Below are positions 1 through 13,400 of a stretch of 64,000 nucleotides of DNA, in pieces (positions within the stretch are counted from its first letter, which is position 1; every line of letters starts with the position of its first letter). The notes beneath the pieces are model-generated. The model saw nothing but the letters and a program-made list of their open reading frames with translations. It had not been told where the DNA came from and made no database searches. The stretch comes from Plutella xylostella (lineage: Eukaryota; Arthropoda; Insecta; Lepidoptera; Plutellidae). The stretch covers positions 7,626,001 through 7,690,000 of the forward strand of contig NC_063987.1 in assembly GCF_932276165.1 (NCBI RefSeq), written 5' to 3'. The position numbers and the translations under genes were made by a program.

Positions 1-1470
1 AGTAAAGTGTGTAAAGTTTCATCAAAAACCGTTCAGTATTATTTGCGTGAAAGGGATAGGTCTTATACCTACTTATCTCTTTTACGTGGAGTATAGGATT
101 GATTCTATTGGATCAAGTAGGGATTGATTCCATTGTCATCTTGAATTCTACACATTAGGAAGCTACTCCACACCATTCTGTCCTAAAACAATCGACTTTC
201 ACTAGCGATTCTGGCATCAGAGCAAGCGGAAGCTTCATGCATAACACTTGGCGTTGGAGGCCTCAATCAGCTTTGAAGCACCGGGAGCGTGGGACGACCC
301 TGAGCCGTACCGGATCAGTGTTTGTTGAGTGTTGACTATTGTTAAGTGCTTTCGGCACTTGGCTTCGTGGGTACAAGTGGTTAATGTAGTTCAATTTATT
401 GTAAGGTAATTTTCTATTAAAATGTGCATGCAATTTAAATTCTAATGAACGATTTTAAAAATCTCAGGAAACTGTATTTTCAGTTAAATAACGATTACCT
501 ATTATAGTTATAGTATAAGTATACCTATCATAACAATAACTATATAATATAATTATTCAATAACTATACCTATCATATCTCCAGGAAATTAAGGAACATA
601 CGATGTAACCGAAAAAAAGTTCACTTAGCAGTTGACCACTACCACTAGAGCTCAAAAAGTGTTTGTGACCGTGTTGAAAGGATTAGCCAGTCGCAGACAG
701 CCTATGATGTAGGTTCCTTTACTTTGGCTGGTTCAGCCTGGTTCCAATCGATTATTTTTATGAAAGTGTTTATGTAGTTATAAGAAGATGCTAGTTATAT
801 TAACATATAAAACACCAAAGGGAACCACGGAAATCAATCAAAATTACATAACATTAATAAGTGTAGATGACAACAACGCCCACGGGGACGAGATAAAACA
901 ATTTACGCTCAAGATAAAAGCAAGCAATGGCCATTACCATAATTAGAAAATGAATTTGGTAATGATTTCTGGCGATTGCGTAAGGCTATCAATAAATACG
1001 TGTCACGAGAGTTTAATACGGCGATAACATTTTAGTTTAGAGATTTTATAGACGTTTAGGGTTAAAAGGCAGTTTGCTGTGTTCTTTATTTTAGGCAGTG
1101 GAAACTGTGGATAAGATCTATTCACTTCTTATCTGAATATTCATGGTGTGAAAACCCTATGCCGAATAAACAAATTATAAAGGCATTTGTCTCCTAACAG
1201 TATTGTTTGTCCACGAATGGGGCGTAAGTAGAGAGGTAGTAACTACGAGTAATATTCAATCTGGAGTGAAGAAAATAACAGGTGATTGGTTTGTAAACCT
1301 TGTAAGTAAAAACAATGAATTTTTAACAAACGCAATTAAAGTAAAACAAAACTAGAGCTGTAGGAATTCCATGTAACAAATGACGGAGCTAATAAAATTA
1401 CATACAACAATGACAGGGCAGTGGCTGTCGCGTCGACACACTCCCTGGAACAGGGAAGGAGAAGTGACTA

Positions 1471-1610
1471 ACTGCCATTTTCAATACTCTATCTATCGAT
1501 AGCTGACAGTTCATATCATACGACTTTGACACATAAAAAGTTGCATTCTATCGAAAACGTATGAAAGGAACCGTCAGTTATTAGTAGATAGAGTTATTGA
1601 AACTGGCAGT
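1471..1610. mobile_element. MITE, 140 bp, TA duplication
   Basis: The left end ACTGCCATTTTCAATA and right end TATTGAAACTGGCAGT pair for ~42 bp with few mismatches (CTCTATCTA, CTGACAGTTC). TA lies on both sides. Confidence 0.7.
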
Positions 1611-2555
1611 TAGAGAAGAAGACGTATCAAGCTATTAAGAAGTTCAACAGAAATAAATTACTGAGAAATATGCGCAAACATAAACTGGGTGGTAAGAGAT
1701 AAGTAGATGCGGAAGTGAAGGAAGGTACCACAACCACGACCGTTGTAAGAAGCTACAGAATGAGCAGAACTGAGGAGATTGCCGGTATCCACTTTTTGAC
1801 TTTGTAAGTCGATTATTTGAGTACGAGAATATAATTATATTCGAGATACACCCCTAGCTCGTCTTCTCCTTCAATCACTGTTCTAGAGATGTATCCAGAG
1901 GGAGCCGGGATAACGGTCCATAAACAAACTTTATAGGATGTCTTTATTATTTTATTCAAATGCGGCGATCACAGCGTGCCTCGTGTAATGTAGAGAGAAT
2001 TGTGTGAAGATGGTGTGAAGTTAGGGCAGGGCCACTTTGAATGGGGCAGGACGAATTTTCGACGGGTCATTTAAAATATATCATTATAAATATTTTATTT
2101 TATAAATGGTAACATGTATGTAGTCAAGAATAGTTGAAAATAATCTTATTCGTCTTCAATCTATTGAACAAAGTACCTAGACCAAAATTCCATTTCACCC
2201 TAATTTCTACGTTCGCCGTTCGCTGTTTATCTTAAATTTAAACCTTCTCGAAACGACAGTATTTAAAAGTCCTTTCACTATTGAGATAAACCCTTAGGAT
2301 TTCTCTATTTATCACAGACACCTACTATAACCTTAGATTAAACCTCGTGCCCTACAGGGCTGGGAAACAAGGAGCCTTGTAAATGCATAAACTTGGCTAC
2401 TTGTTGAATTTAAAGTCATGCAAATTAGAATAGATATAGAGACAGCACGCTTTATATTTATGCTGTCTTCTCGGATGGTTTTTGCACTTTACAGAAAACA
2501 AGACATTATCTAAAGGATTATTTTGAATTTGAATCGATAAAGTTGCCGCTATGAC

Positions 2556-2640
2556 GGCCACATGGCGCAGTGGTTAGTGACTCTCTTGTTTTGTGCCGGG
2601 TCCTACATTGAGGCATATATTATTATTCCGGGTCTTGAAT
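2556..2640 (+). mobile_element. SINE head fragment
   Basis: CACATGGCGCAGTGGTTAGTGACTC, read in two parts (CACATGGCGCAGTGG, TTAGTGACTC), matches the head of SINE copy A and degrades after ~30 nt; CGGGTCTTG reappears at about 2630. It lies 370 bp upstream of the intact copy. Confidence 0.45.
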
Positions 2641-2928
2641 GGTAAACGTTTGTGTTATGTGGTACCTACGTACCTCTAAACTGCTTGATAAGTTTGTAGA
2701 TTGTGGTGATATGATAACCCTCCAGTCTAGAAGGAGGCTCAGGTCCTGCAATGGATTATTTTTGTTTTCGTTTATTTATAGTTTTATTATAAACGCTTCC
2801 CGTTTGTCAAATTCATACAAGTTATGTTACTTTGAAAGCCAGTTGAAGCTATATTAAACGGCATCGTGTTGTGAGTTTAATATGATAGGTGTAGTAATAA
2901 TGATACAAATCACAACATATTATTTAGA

Positions 2929-3190
2929 CGACTGAATGGCGTAGTGGTTAGTGACCCTGACTACTGAGCCGAAGGTCCCGGGTTCGATTCCCGGCTGGGG
3001 CAGATATTTGTTTAAAGACAGATATTTGTACTCGGGTCTTGGGTGTTGATATTTATAATTAATATGTATCTATCTATGTATTTGTGTAGATATATCAGCT
3101 GTCCGATGCCCATAATACAGGCTCTGCCTAGCTTGGGGTCGGGTGGCCGTGTGTGAGATGTCCCCCCATATTTATTATTTATTATTATTA
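2929..3190 (+). mobile_element. tRNA-derived SINE, full copy A
   Basis: The tRNA-like head has an A box (TGGCGTAGTGGTTAGTGACC) and B box (GGTTCGATTCC). The body contains TCGGGTCTTGGGTGTTGATA, ATATCAGCTGTCCGA and TGTGTGAGATGTCC, and it ends in an (ATT)n tail. It is nearly identical to copy B at 12991-13257, so both copies are young. The RNA polymerase III promoter boxes look intact. Confidence 0.85.
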
Positions 3191-3436
3191 GAAAAACACT
3201 TTATAACAACGGCGAGACCACCGCTGTTTCAATAATGAATGAAGTCAGTAAAATCAGTATTTTTTTTATAGTAAATGACTTTGAAGATACCATTAAAAGA
3301 AAGTACGTGACTTATAAAATAAATATTTCTTTTCAGACCACATAGTCCATAGTAAGTGTTAGTAACAATGAATCTTAATACTAGGTTAGGCTAAATACAA
3401 AGATATTTAGGTATATATTTATTTACACATTGCACC

Positions 3437-3943
3437 CTATTTCGAAACACTGAGTACTGATCCTACCCTGTTCCAGTTAAGTACTTGGACCCAGTGTCTC
3501 AAGATAGGGCCATCCACCCTCTCGGCGATCACCCTCAGGAGGCTGTTGTCGCTGGCCCGCACTCTGCCCAGCAGAGACGCTGTTCGCTTCCGGATAATGG
3601 CGTAAAAGTCATCCATGCGCTCGGCTGCGAACATGCCTGACGCGCTGCAGTAGCGGGGCAGCCCCAACATCATCCTGAAGGTGTTATTATATTGAACGCG
3701 CAGGGCGCTGAAAGCCTTCTGAGTATAGTTAGCCCAGAGGCTGCTTGTATACACTGATTGACAATAAGCTTTGAATAAGGTAACCTTCACCTGCTTAGAG
3801 CAATACGCAAACCTTCGGACCAACATATTACCCCTGATGGCCAACGCCCTGCGTTCTCTTTCCATATCCATATCATCACACAGATTTTCAGTCACATAAT
3901 GACCTGGATACTTATAGGTCCATATACTTTTTCGGAATTGCAA
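3437..3943 (-). mobile_element. LINE fragment: C-terminus of a reverse transcriptase
   Basis: This 168-codon minus-strand frame encodes only the region after the RT catalytic core of a lepidopteran non-LTR element. Markers are TYKYPGHYVT (family usually YKYLGHxVT), ERERRALAIRGNMLVRRFA, CSKQVKVTLFKAYC, LRVQYNNTFR and LGLPRYCSASGMF. Recognisable homology begins near 3925, so the copy is 5'-truncated there; the first Met (from ATG in MQFRKS) is probably flanking DNA. No stop interrupts the fragment. It cannot be functional because it lacks the catalytic motifs. Confidence 0.8.
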
Positions 3944-5955
3944 GTTAAGTTATTAAAGTACTTACATTACCTAACTATCAAGATTACTGTGAAATGCCCA
4001 AATGTGTACAAAAGTACACATCAAAGAAAAAAAAAATATTTTCATAAATCCGACTTTAGTACTAGCCGTGCTGCATTAAGTATAGTAATTATAATATCGA
4101 CATTGGTCTGAGAGTAATCTCTGTTTGTTAATGAGACGGCCACGCAGGGCCCTAATTAGGACATGGAGCGTCCGTATTAAATCATCATCGGATGACGGTT
4201 CGCTAACGACTGGGAGGTCCGCCAGTGTTGCCAACCTGACGAGGAATAAACTACAATTTACTCTAGACTGAAACAGGCAAGTGTTATCAGTTTAAGCAGT
4301 ATCTGTAAGCTCGCGGTTTCTACTACGAATGTAAATTTGTAAATATTGGTTCAGCCGTTCAATGTATTACGTCCTTATTTGTCATTACTCTTTAATGAAC
4401 TCAGATCATTAGGATGTTTTGTTTCAGTACCAGAATCTTTCACTAATATTTAATTTACATAAATTTAAAGGCAAAGTCGGCAAAAGAGATACTTAATATA
4501 TGTGTGCGCAAACAGTATATGTAAAGAAAATATGTGTTCCAACAATCGCATAAACATTGTTTTTAAGATGGCAACACTGTCTGAAAACAGACCACCAGCG
4601 GTCATGGGCGTTAGCGATTAGCATATTGAAATTTGGCGATAATTTTTTGATTACTTCTGATAAATCGATTCTGTTATTTAGTGCTAATATTTGAACAGCG
4701 GCAGAAAACAAAAGTGGTAGCCATGATATATATCACCGGCGTAATATCTTGAGAGAAACGATCACAATACTTACGGTATCAGATTATATTTTATCTGCTT
4801 CAGATTTAGATTATGCACATTAAGATTAACACACAATTAAAATAACAATCGAATATATTCGATAAAATGAAATACGCAACCATTTAGGGTTTTTTACAGA
4901 GAATATGAATATACTGAAGACTGAACCAATAGGTTGCTATCAAGTTTGAAACTTCATTGAAGTACTTACATTTTCGGTTTCAGCTCTCGTATTCAAATAA
5001 AATTACAGTAGCCACAAATTAGGCCTGCATTTTTGTCCTCATTAGAAAATTGGAAAATTATACGTCAAACTTCTCAGAATGAAGCTTTTGCTCGATTATT
5101 ACCTCACCGTCGGTATAACTCCCATACAAAAACAGCAAACAGTAACTTATTTCGATAAAACACAAAGATGCTTCACTATCGATTTACGTTTACTTTAGAC
5201 AACACTAAATAACTATGTTAGTTTTGCAGGAATCTATTAAATTGTATGCTCATAGTTTTGTACAGCACTAAATACAAACATAACTTTTGATAGCATACTA
5301 AAAATATACCTACACGCGTTAGACGAGACATCAAAATGTCCGGACTAATTCTGAGTTGATAGTAAATGAAAACATTGTTTCAAGAACTTATTCTAGAATC
5401 TGCATAACACAACTATTGTAGATTAAACTAGAGTCGTCATTCACAAAGTTCACTCAATGTTTTGCGAAATAAATTTTAAAGAATAATTTAAACATTTTTT
5501 ATAGACCACACTATTTCATGTGCACATGAACGAAATAAGACGATCAACACATTCGCATTTCTAAAATAAGCTAACAACAAATTTCGGCCACCCATAAATA
5601 TCAATATAGGAGACGTACCAAACTCTGTCAATGTGAATTTACGATTTAAAGCTATAAACATAAGTGGTGATGAACCACAATTCTGATCAATGAATCTTTA
5701 TTGGAGCACCGCCAATGTTACGTGAGTGGGAAGATAGATGTAGACGCATAAATCACGCCTAAATAGAGTCAAGAAGTCACGAGCAGTAATGAATAACGCT
5801 TTTTGGCTAAGACAATAGACGATAGAAGAGGATAATATACGTCTTACTATCATATCCTAGCAGATGATAGGGTTATGGGGTCTCGCCAAAAGTTACATAC
5901 ATGCATTATTATCATTAAACACCAATAATTGTCTGCTATCTTGACCTTAGCAATA

Positions 5956-6049
5956 TACAGGATGTCCCAAGAGGTTACGTAGCTAGTAAGGGGGTGATAG
6001 GGGTGGACGGGTGGTCCCAGCTACGTAATCTTTTGTGACAACCTGTGTA
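5956..6049. repeat. Small inverted-repeat element (GTTACGTAGCT)
   Basis: TACAGGATGTCCCAAGAGG, TTACGTAGCT pairs with AGCTACGTAATC, TTGTGACAACCTGTGTA. A half copy is at 50056-50074 (AAAGGTTACGTAGCTGGGA). Confidence 0.5.
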
Positions 6050-6499
6050 GGTTTTTAGGTACATATTATATTTAAATAAAAATCATTCATTGAAAATCTT
6101 ACGAAACTTCAATTAGAAGAAGAATTAATATTATTTTATTTTATTAATAATATTATATTAGTAGAAGCCTACAGGATTAGTTTTACAATAAAGAGGATCA
6201 TTAGTAATGGCATTCGCCTAGTTATGAACTGAAAAGGTCACTTCAGATTCACTTATAATTAATTATGCAAAAACATCTTGAAACACTTCCGCAAAATCCA
6301 ATTTTCGGGATCATGTATCACCTGAGGCTAAAATATTGATTTGAATATGTTATTAAATTTTACGATCCTTTCTGTTTTACCGACTTTGAACATTTTGAAT
6401 GTGGCTCATGTTTTATGACCTTGCAATTTATTTCCAATTTTTTTTACAATTTTTAGCTGCATGACTATTCCTATTGTCACGTTATTATTTATGATTATA

Positions 6500-6734
6500 C
6501 AATCACGGGCAATGAAAAAGTTCCACTCACACAATACCGACACCTAACGCCAACCCCAATTTTTTCAAATATTTAATTTTAAATTTGGCAAACATATTAC
6601 CGTTTTTAGTTGGTAATATCCTGAATGTTAAAATATGTACTTCAATGTTGCAGAAGGCGTTATTAAGCTAGTCTTTTCCGTTTAAGAGTAATTTGGTGCT
6701 TTTCTCAGTGGAACCATTTCATTGCCCGTGAGCG
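6500..6734. mobile_element. TA-MITE, CACTC family, copy 1
   Basis: The terminal inverted repeats (left CAATCACGGGCAATGAA, right TTCATTGCCCGTGAGCG) are flanked by TA. The interior contains CTTTTCCGTTTAAGAGTAAT, shared with the 21.7 and 37.1 kb copies. Confidence 0.7.
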
Positions 6735-6887
6735 TAATACAATACGATTTTTCAACACAGATGTAAAGCAAAATGTTACATTTGGGGGCAAATAAGAAAC
6801 AAAAATCTCAAGTATTGCGTTTCGGGCGTATTGCGTTTTACTTCGTTGCACATCATATCAATATTCGAAACAATATTATAATCCAAA

Positions 6888-7098
6888 TCCTAACTAATAT
6901 TTTAAATGCGAAAGTAACTGTGTCTGTCTGTCTGTCAGTCTGTCTGTTACTCTTTCACGCCAAAACTACTAAACGGATTTGAATGAAATTTGGTATACAG
7001 TTGGTCTAGACCCTGAGATAGAACATAGGCTACTTTTAATCCCGGAATTCCCACGGGAAAACTTTTTAAGGCGAAGCGAAGCTCGCCGGAACAGCTAG
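6888..7098 (+). mobile_element. Non-autonomous Helitron (Lep1-like)
   Basis: It starts TCCTAACTAATATT and ends CAGCTAG. It is preceded by A and followed by T, the A/T target expected for Helitrons. Inside are (GTCT)n, TTTGGTATACAG and GGCGAAGCGAAGCTCGC, a short hairpin near the 3' end. There is no coding capacity. Confidence 0.8.
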
Positions 7099-9837
7099 TA
7101 TTATTATAACAAACGTCGATGTAGAATAGCATATCAATATTCGATAGTTGTTAATAACTATAGTTTTATCCATAATTAATTACAATAATGGCACACAATA
7201 AAAAAACTTTAATCCCACTGCCAACACTGACTTCAAAAGTCAATCTTCGGTATTTTGTTAGCAACTTGTTAAATTCTTTACGATGAAGTCATTAAATCCC
7301 TAATTGCAGGTTTGTAGCAAGAATGGCTCACGCAACAGCCACTTAAATAAAACTCCAAAACAAACACGAGATAATCAGATAGTTTATAAAAACACTATAG
7401 ATAATGATCCGGCCGGCACATTTCGTCAGAAGCTTATTTCGGTAATCATTGAATTAACATAATGCATATCTTGACGATAGGATTATAAATATTTCGGTTT
7501 AGCCCACGGCATCAGAACTATCGCAACGCATTTTCTAGATAGAAATAATAAGTCACGAATGAGACTAGGTAAATAAATTAATACAAATCGGATATAAAAT
7601 AAATTTCGCTTTTAACAAACAAAAAACTTAACAACTGTTTTCTAACTTACTAAAGTTTCCTTCGTAAGCATTCCTCACTCGCTTTCAACCACTCTGTGCC
7701 CAACAAACATAGAAAGGATCTTAATATTTGTGATTTATCTTTCTTTTCATTTTATAAAAGTTACAACAGTAGATATAATTCACCAGCATTACATGTAGAA
7801 TGTGGCGAAACATTTAGTTAAGCTAAAATAGCAAACGGAAAGGGTTAGCAAAAATCCATCTTTATGAAATCCCTCAAAACATGTTAACGAGTACAAAACA
7901 TTTATAAATGTTATTTCAGGGATATTTCGCTTAGCTTTGCAAGCAAATTGAGGGTCCGAATTTGGACATTTAATACTATCAGCGAGGGTCCATAGCTGGT
8001 ATTAAAATTTGATGACAACAACATTACAATTTACGTGTAATGGGGTGTTTGTACATCAGTATTCAGTAGAAGGTCAGTAAACTTTACGATGTGGATGTTA
8101 TCGTTTGTACTGAATACATTATTCTACGGACAAATTCAAAATAACGTTATGGCAAACCCTATCTAAATGTCATTCATCGTTTTCAGAATTATCGATTACG
8201 GCACATTTAATCCTCCCAAAAATAATAACAACTAGAGGGTTATGAGTTTATGAGTTTTGACCTAGGTTTTCTACACCCAGCCTGCCGGCTAGTCTATGCT
8301 GTTATAAAGACCCTGTTGACATGAACATGTGAGTACTAGATCGCAAACAGATGACCTGTTGTACTAAGCTCTAATTATCTACATCCGTTATCAGTTAGGC
8401 AGAGTCATCGATTACTTACTAAAGACTATGATTAATCAGCTGATCAGTCTTCGTTACATTCTTTGTCAAGATCCAAGTGATTTTATAGAGCCTTATTAAT
8501 TAGCATTTATATATTAACTCTTTTTTATAAGTATATGTAAGAAGTAGATCTTGATTTGTTATTACTTGTGTAGTAAGTTAAAAAGGACTGTATGTATGTC
8601 GTTCTTATTTTTATGTTAAACAATCCGACATGGAAAAACATATCAACATTGAATATTACCAAAATAGGAGCAGCAGTCTGACCACTCTTACCTGTAACAA
8701 AAAGACACATAATTAAAATGTTAAGTTATTGTTAAGTTTAAGTGACATTTAAGAATTGTTTTTTAAAAATATCTAAATAAGCTAAAAGTTGTCTGTGTTT
8801 AAAATGGAATTGATACACTAGATAATGGCCCCTAGTATTTCAAAGATACGTTCACATAAAATTCCTTACTAGCCATTGATAACAATAAAGCAATGTCAAA
8901 GTTCACATAGTTCTATCTCAGCACTAATCCAAACAATAAATCAATATCCTTATCTATAACAATAGCAATCTTCAGCCTCGTTCTATAATTATCTACACAT
9001 TCTATACCATCTCTATGCATGAACAAATATTAGAGTCCTTACTGTTGAATCTGAATTTTTGTTCAAATAAATCAAGTACCTCTAATTACAGTTAAATCCA
9101 ATTCAAGTCCAATATCATAGCATTCAAACATGTAGAGCTTTTTTCAAAATATAGGGACTTTCCAACCAAATTTGGTTTTTCATGAAAATCTAGGGTCCCA
9201 AGGGATGAAACGGCTTATTCTCTTATAAAAAACAGTTTCGGACTAAAGCCTATATATCACAATTTAATTATTAATTTTTTGGTCTACAATAGTTCTTGGG
9301 GAAACCGAATAACAACACGATAAACGAAACAAACGCAAAAATGCCGGGTCTCAATAGGATTCTTATAATGGGTCATATTAGGACCGCCACTAAACCAATT
9401 TCAAGAGTAGCCCAAGTTTAAATCAAGTAGATCGATTCCTTTTTGTGTTTTCTTCCAAGTCCCATCGCCCATTGTCCGTCCTGCGACTCTCATAAATAAA
9501 TTAGACATTGTCGTCCTTTTTACGTTCGCTTTGAGAATGTCTAAGTCCATTTACTAATTCATTTCGGCAGGATCGGTTCTTGTTCATACTAACGGTAAAG
9601 GGACTGCTCCCTTCTCTGGGATTCACTTCTTGATTTGTTTAGATACGACACTTTGTTGTGGACTTTTAGAATTATCTCTTATCATTTGTTTAAGAGGTTA
9701 CGTCTACATTGATCTTAGCCATGTTTAATTAAAATTTGTTCAACATTTAAGGATTGAGTAATAGTTTTATGTGAAGATTCATCACATAAATAATCATTAA
9801 TTGAATATTATCGTGGACACTGACGGTAGGACTGGTC

Positions 9838-10212
9838 CACCGATTTAAAGTCGCTCAGCGTGCTATGGAGAGAGCTATGCTTGGGGTTTCTCTGATGGAT
9901 CGTATCAGAAATGAGGTTATCCGTCAGAGGACTAAGGTTACCGACATAGCTGTCAAAATATGCAAGCTGAAGTGGCAGTGGGCTGGTCATATCTGCCGAA
10001 GAACCGATAATCGTTGGGGTAGACGAGTTCTCGAGTGGAGACCACGAACAGGCAAACGCAGCGTGGGACGCCCTCCTGCCCGCTGGACTGACGACCTTAG
10101 GCGGGTGGCGGGTAGTGGTTGGATGAGGAAGGCCGAGGACCGAGTGTTGTGGCGCTCCTTGGGAGAGGCCTATGTCCAGCAGTGGATGATTATTGGCTGA
10201 TGATGAATATTA
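9838..10212 (+). mobile_element. RTE-clade LINE 3' fragment (C-terminal RT codons + tail)
   Basis: It encodes the last ~117 residues of an RTE (BovB-like) endonuclease-reverse transcriptase. Codons from about 9841 read FKVAQRAMERAMLGVSL, followed by VTDIA, WAGHICRR, and the hallmark GRPPARWTDDLRRVAG and WMRKAEDR, with a stop at 10200. The end ATGTCCAGCAGTGGATGATTA...GGCTGATGATGA is the usual RTE 3' terminus. The frame is intact but 5'-truncated and without catalytic domains. Confidence 0.85.
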
Positions 10213-11778
10213 TTAACACATTTTTCTATAAACAGTTTGAATCTAATACGAATCCTTTTCCGCGTGTAGTTTCAATGTCATCGGATCTCTCGCGAATATC
10301 TCCCGAACGTCTTGACCGAACGCATCATCCAACAGAAATTACCCCGAATCAATTTGGGCCAGTTACCCGGCAGAGGGTCATAAGTACATAATTGGATTGC
10401 ATTCGTCTCCTCTAGTTAGGATGTGTCATTTCTTATCTCTTCCTTGTTTGTTCTTGCCGCCAGGTCGATTTGGCTTGGAGGCTTTTGATTTGAGGTCGAA
10501 TCAAACGTCTTGGTTGACCGGTTGAAAATTAGATTTGCTTGTCTCTTGGACAGATTTATGCTTGTTAGAAAGAATGAAGATAAGAACTTTTGCATCTTCA
10601 ATATGTACACCAAATTTAAAAATACCTTTGGTAATTCGTGTTTTTATTTAAAACTGAAGTACTCACATATTTCAAGTGGTTAAGAGTTAGACTGATTCGT
10701 AAGCTGATCAGCAAACGATTGGCATAAGAAAGTTTTGAAAAAACACTCGTTCCACATGACTAAACACACACACATACATATAATTTATATCTTTCTGTAT
10801 CATTAACCACGCCAATACACCACGCTACAGCATACGGGCCCCGTAGCAACAAACCAACGAAATTATTATGACATTCTTAACACATGTCATATAAAAATAT
10901 TAACAATAACGAGAATTGCCGATACAAACAGCCTCTGTGACAACCGGGAGCGTTCCAGTATTTAACGAGCAAAACTGTTTGACAGAAGTTCAACATCGGT
11001 CTAAAACTCTGTCCGTTTGTGGTCGATGTGCTGGATCGTCGTTTAGCAGAATTTGACCGCAGACAGTCTTTTGTTTCTTAGTGGCCGCCCGATCGATCAA
11101 AAACCACCGGCTGTCAGGCATGATTGAGGATGCGATATGCGCGCACGCACCCATCTGCCAAAATCGGCGACTCCTGCGCTCGTGTGTTAGGGTTGCCAAT
11201 TCCGAAAAACGTTAAACTGCTTAGGCTTTCTTCAATTTATTACAGTAAAGAAAGGTATATTGGAAGTGGCATCCAATTTAAATGCGATTAACTCTTAGCT
11301 TTTCTTCTTCATTAATCCATATTGTAAATAAAACATAAGAGGAAATTAAAATCACCATAATCCATACGGTGTAACAAGCGTCGGTAGCCCTGAGTCATGT
11401 GTCAAAGTGAGCGTTTGGTTGTTACTCTGGTGCGCCCGCGCAGGATTCAGACAGGTTATTTTTTTCATAAGCCGCTTAACAACGTTTAAGTATGTAATAA
11501 GGACTTAGGGTCAATGAAGGATGCAATCTGTCGAGGCTACTTTAATGCTTGTTTGGTGAGGTGAAAATCGATAAATTTTATATGCGTCAGATCGAAAATA
11601 TGTGAAATATTCGTTCAGATTTTACGTATAAATGCTGTTGGATTGGTCCTACGTACCTATACGTTATAAACTCGTTAGTAGTGAGAAGTTAAAAGGTGAA
11701 GATAAAAAACAAAAAGGCACGGACATGTCAAGGCACAAAGTCTATGGAGTAATAATAAAATCTTAAAAAATAAAAAAA

Positions 11779-12352
11779 AAACCGGCCAAGTGCGAGTCGG
11801 GCTCGCGCACAAAGGGTTCCGTAGTAGCAAATATAATATTACAGTTAAATCAACCTATCTCAAAAACTATAAGAGATACTTTGATCAAACCAAAAATCGT
11901 TGAAAGAGTTAATTAGCATGCATCACTTCTATTTTTTTTAGAATTTTATACCCCGTAGTTATAAAAATAGAGGGGGGGGGACATACTTTTTACGACTTTG
12001 AGAGCTGATATCTCAAAAACCGTTCACTTTAAGAAAAATGTTTTTTAGAAAACTTTATATCATTTTAAAAGACCTTTCCATTGATACCCCACACGGGTAT
12101 GTACATCGAAAAAAAAAATTTCATCCCTCAGTTACATGTATGGGGGGCCCCACCCCCAATTCTTTTTTTTACTATTTAGTGTCATATTTTTGTAGCGGTT
12201 CATACAACACATATTCCCATCAAATTTCATCACTGTAGTACTTATAGTTTCCGAGTAAATCGGCTGTGACAGACGGACAGACGGACAGACGGACAGACGG
12301 ACATGACGAAACTATAAGGGTTCCGTTTTTGCCATTTTGGCTACGGAACCCT
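11779..12352 (+). repeat. Lepidopteran interspersed repeat (CCGGCCAAGTGCGAG type)
   Basis: It starts ACCGGCCAAGTGCGAGTCGG, GGGCTCGCGCAC, GGGTTCCGTAG and ends GGCTACGGAACCCTAAAAA. The ends form an imperfect inverted repeat (GGGTTCCGTA and TACGGAACCC). A (GGACAGAC)n minisatellite lies at 12268-12304 near the right end. It also contains a G-run (11971-11979) and stretches of poly-A/T. It is non-coding; the mechanism is unknown to me. Confidence 0.75.
12268..12304. repeat. (GACAGACG)n minisatellite
   Basis: About 4.5 tandem 8-nt units inside the surrounding interspersed repeat. Confidence 0.85.
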
Positions 12353-12990
12353 AAAAAACGTCGATAGGAACCAACGACTACGTTATTTTGTGCAACTACG
12401 TATAAGTACCTACATTTTATTACTATCGAATGTGTTATCATTTTGTTTCGGTGAAGCAAATAATTTTTCAGTACGAGTTTGGATGGCGATATCAGTTTTC
12501 TAGAATCACTTATGTATTGAACAAATTCAGATTTCGATAATATATTTAAAATTTAATAAGCAAAAAGAAATCGACAGCAAGAAGCCAAAGACAGTGAAAT
12601 GAAAGGTGTCTTCATAGCATGCGAGTTCTTTATAAAAGCCGACAGTTCACTCAAAATCCAGAATCGGAAAGTGAGAAAAACGCGGGCGGCCATTAAATCG
12701 CTGTTTTTAAACATAACTGGTGTTCTTTTGTAAATGATTTGTGACAATGTCTCTTTTGAACGGTTATCATTAAAAAGTTATGTTGTTAAATGCCATCACT
12801 GGACGTCTATAAATGTCATCTTTTTGGGAAACGGATGCGTAAGAAATGGTTAACGGAGCATGATTTATGGTGAGAGTGGATGCGGAAAGTTTTGAATCGC
12901 ATTCAAAAGATATTGACAGTGTGCATGCCATGCTGGTCGAAAAACCGATGACATTGAAGTCTCTAGTAACGTAGAGTTACCTCACCTTAC

Positions 12991-13257
12991 GACGTCCGAA
13001 TGGCGTAGTGGTTAGTGACCCTGACTACTGAGCCGAAGGTCCCGGGTTCGATTCCCGGCTGGGGCAGATATTTGTTTAAACACAGATATTTGTTCTCGGG
13101 TCTTGGGTGTTGATATTTATATTTAGTATCTATCTATCTATGTATTTGTGTAGATATATCAGCTGTCCGACACCCATAACACAGGTTCTACCTAGCTTGG
13201 GGTCGGATGGCCGTGTGTGAGATGTCCCCACATATTATTATTATTATTATTATTATT
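12991..13257 (+). mobile_element. tRNA-derived SINE, full copy B
   Basis: It has the same structure as copy A, including intact A and B boxes and a longer (ATT)n tail of about ten units. A handful of substitutions separate the two copies. Confidence 0.85.
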
Positions 13258-13260
13258 AAT

Positions 13261-13400
13261 GTCGGCTGCACTGACGATCTTTATCAAGTAGCGATTGGAT
13301 GAGGAAGTTCGAGGACAGAGTGTTGTGGCGCTCCTTGGGATATGCTATACGCTTACGGGCTGATGATGATTCAGAAATGTGTAGAGATCCAGCAGTGGAC
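13261..13400 (+). mobile_element. Decayed RTE LINE 3' fragment
   Basis: It matches the same segment as 10085-10190 (CACTGACGATCTT, TTGGATGAGGAAG, GTGTTGTGGCGCTCCTTGGG, CCAGCAGTGGAC) but carries insertions and base changes that break the frame. It sits directly after the ATT tail of the SINE at 12991-13257. Confidence 0.65.

Larger units (their letters stand above)
1..3436. other. Intergenic or intronic DNA
   Basis: Besides the MITE and SINEs listed, nothing coding is recognised. A GC-richer stretch at 190-340 has an open frame of ~50 codons without Met at its start and no recognised homology. Confidence 0.5.
3944..9837. other. Intergenic or intronic DNA
   Basis: AT-rich, with only the small inverted repeat, one MITE and one Helitron listed. 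No coding sequence seen. Confidence 0.5.

Noticed and set aside
10119..10391. 90-codon plus frame
   Set aside because: Out of frame with the RTE reverse transcriptase it overlaps.
10990..11199. 69-codon minus frame MATLTHERRSRRF...
   Set aside because: GC-richer than its surroundings, but no family pattern, splice signals or neighbours support it.
12269..12304. CRISPR-like array from the repeated GACAGACG units
   Set aside because: There are no spacers; it is a short tandem repeat inside a eukaryotic interspersed repeat.
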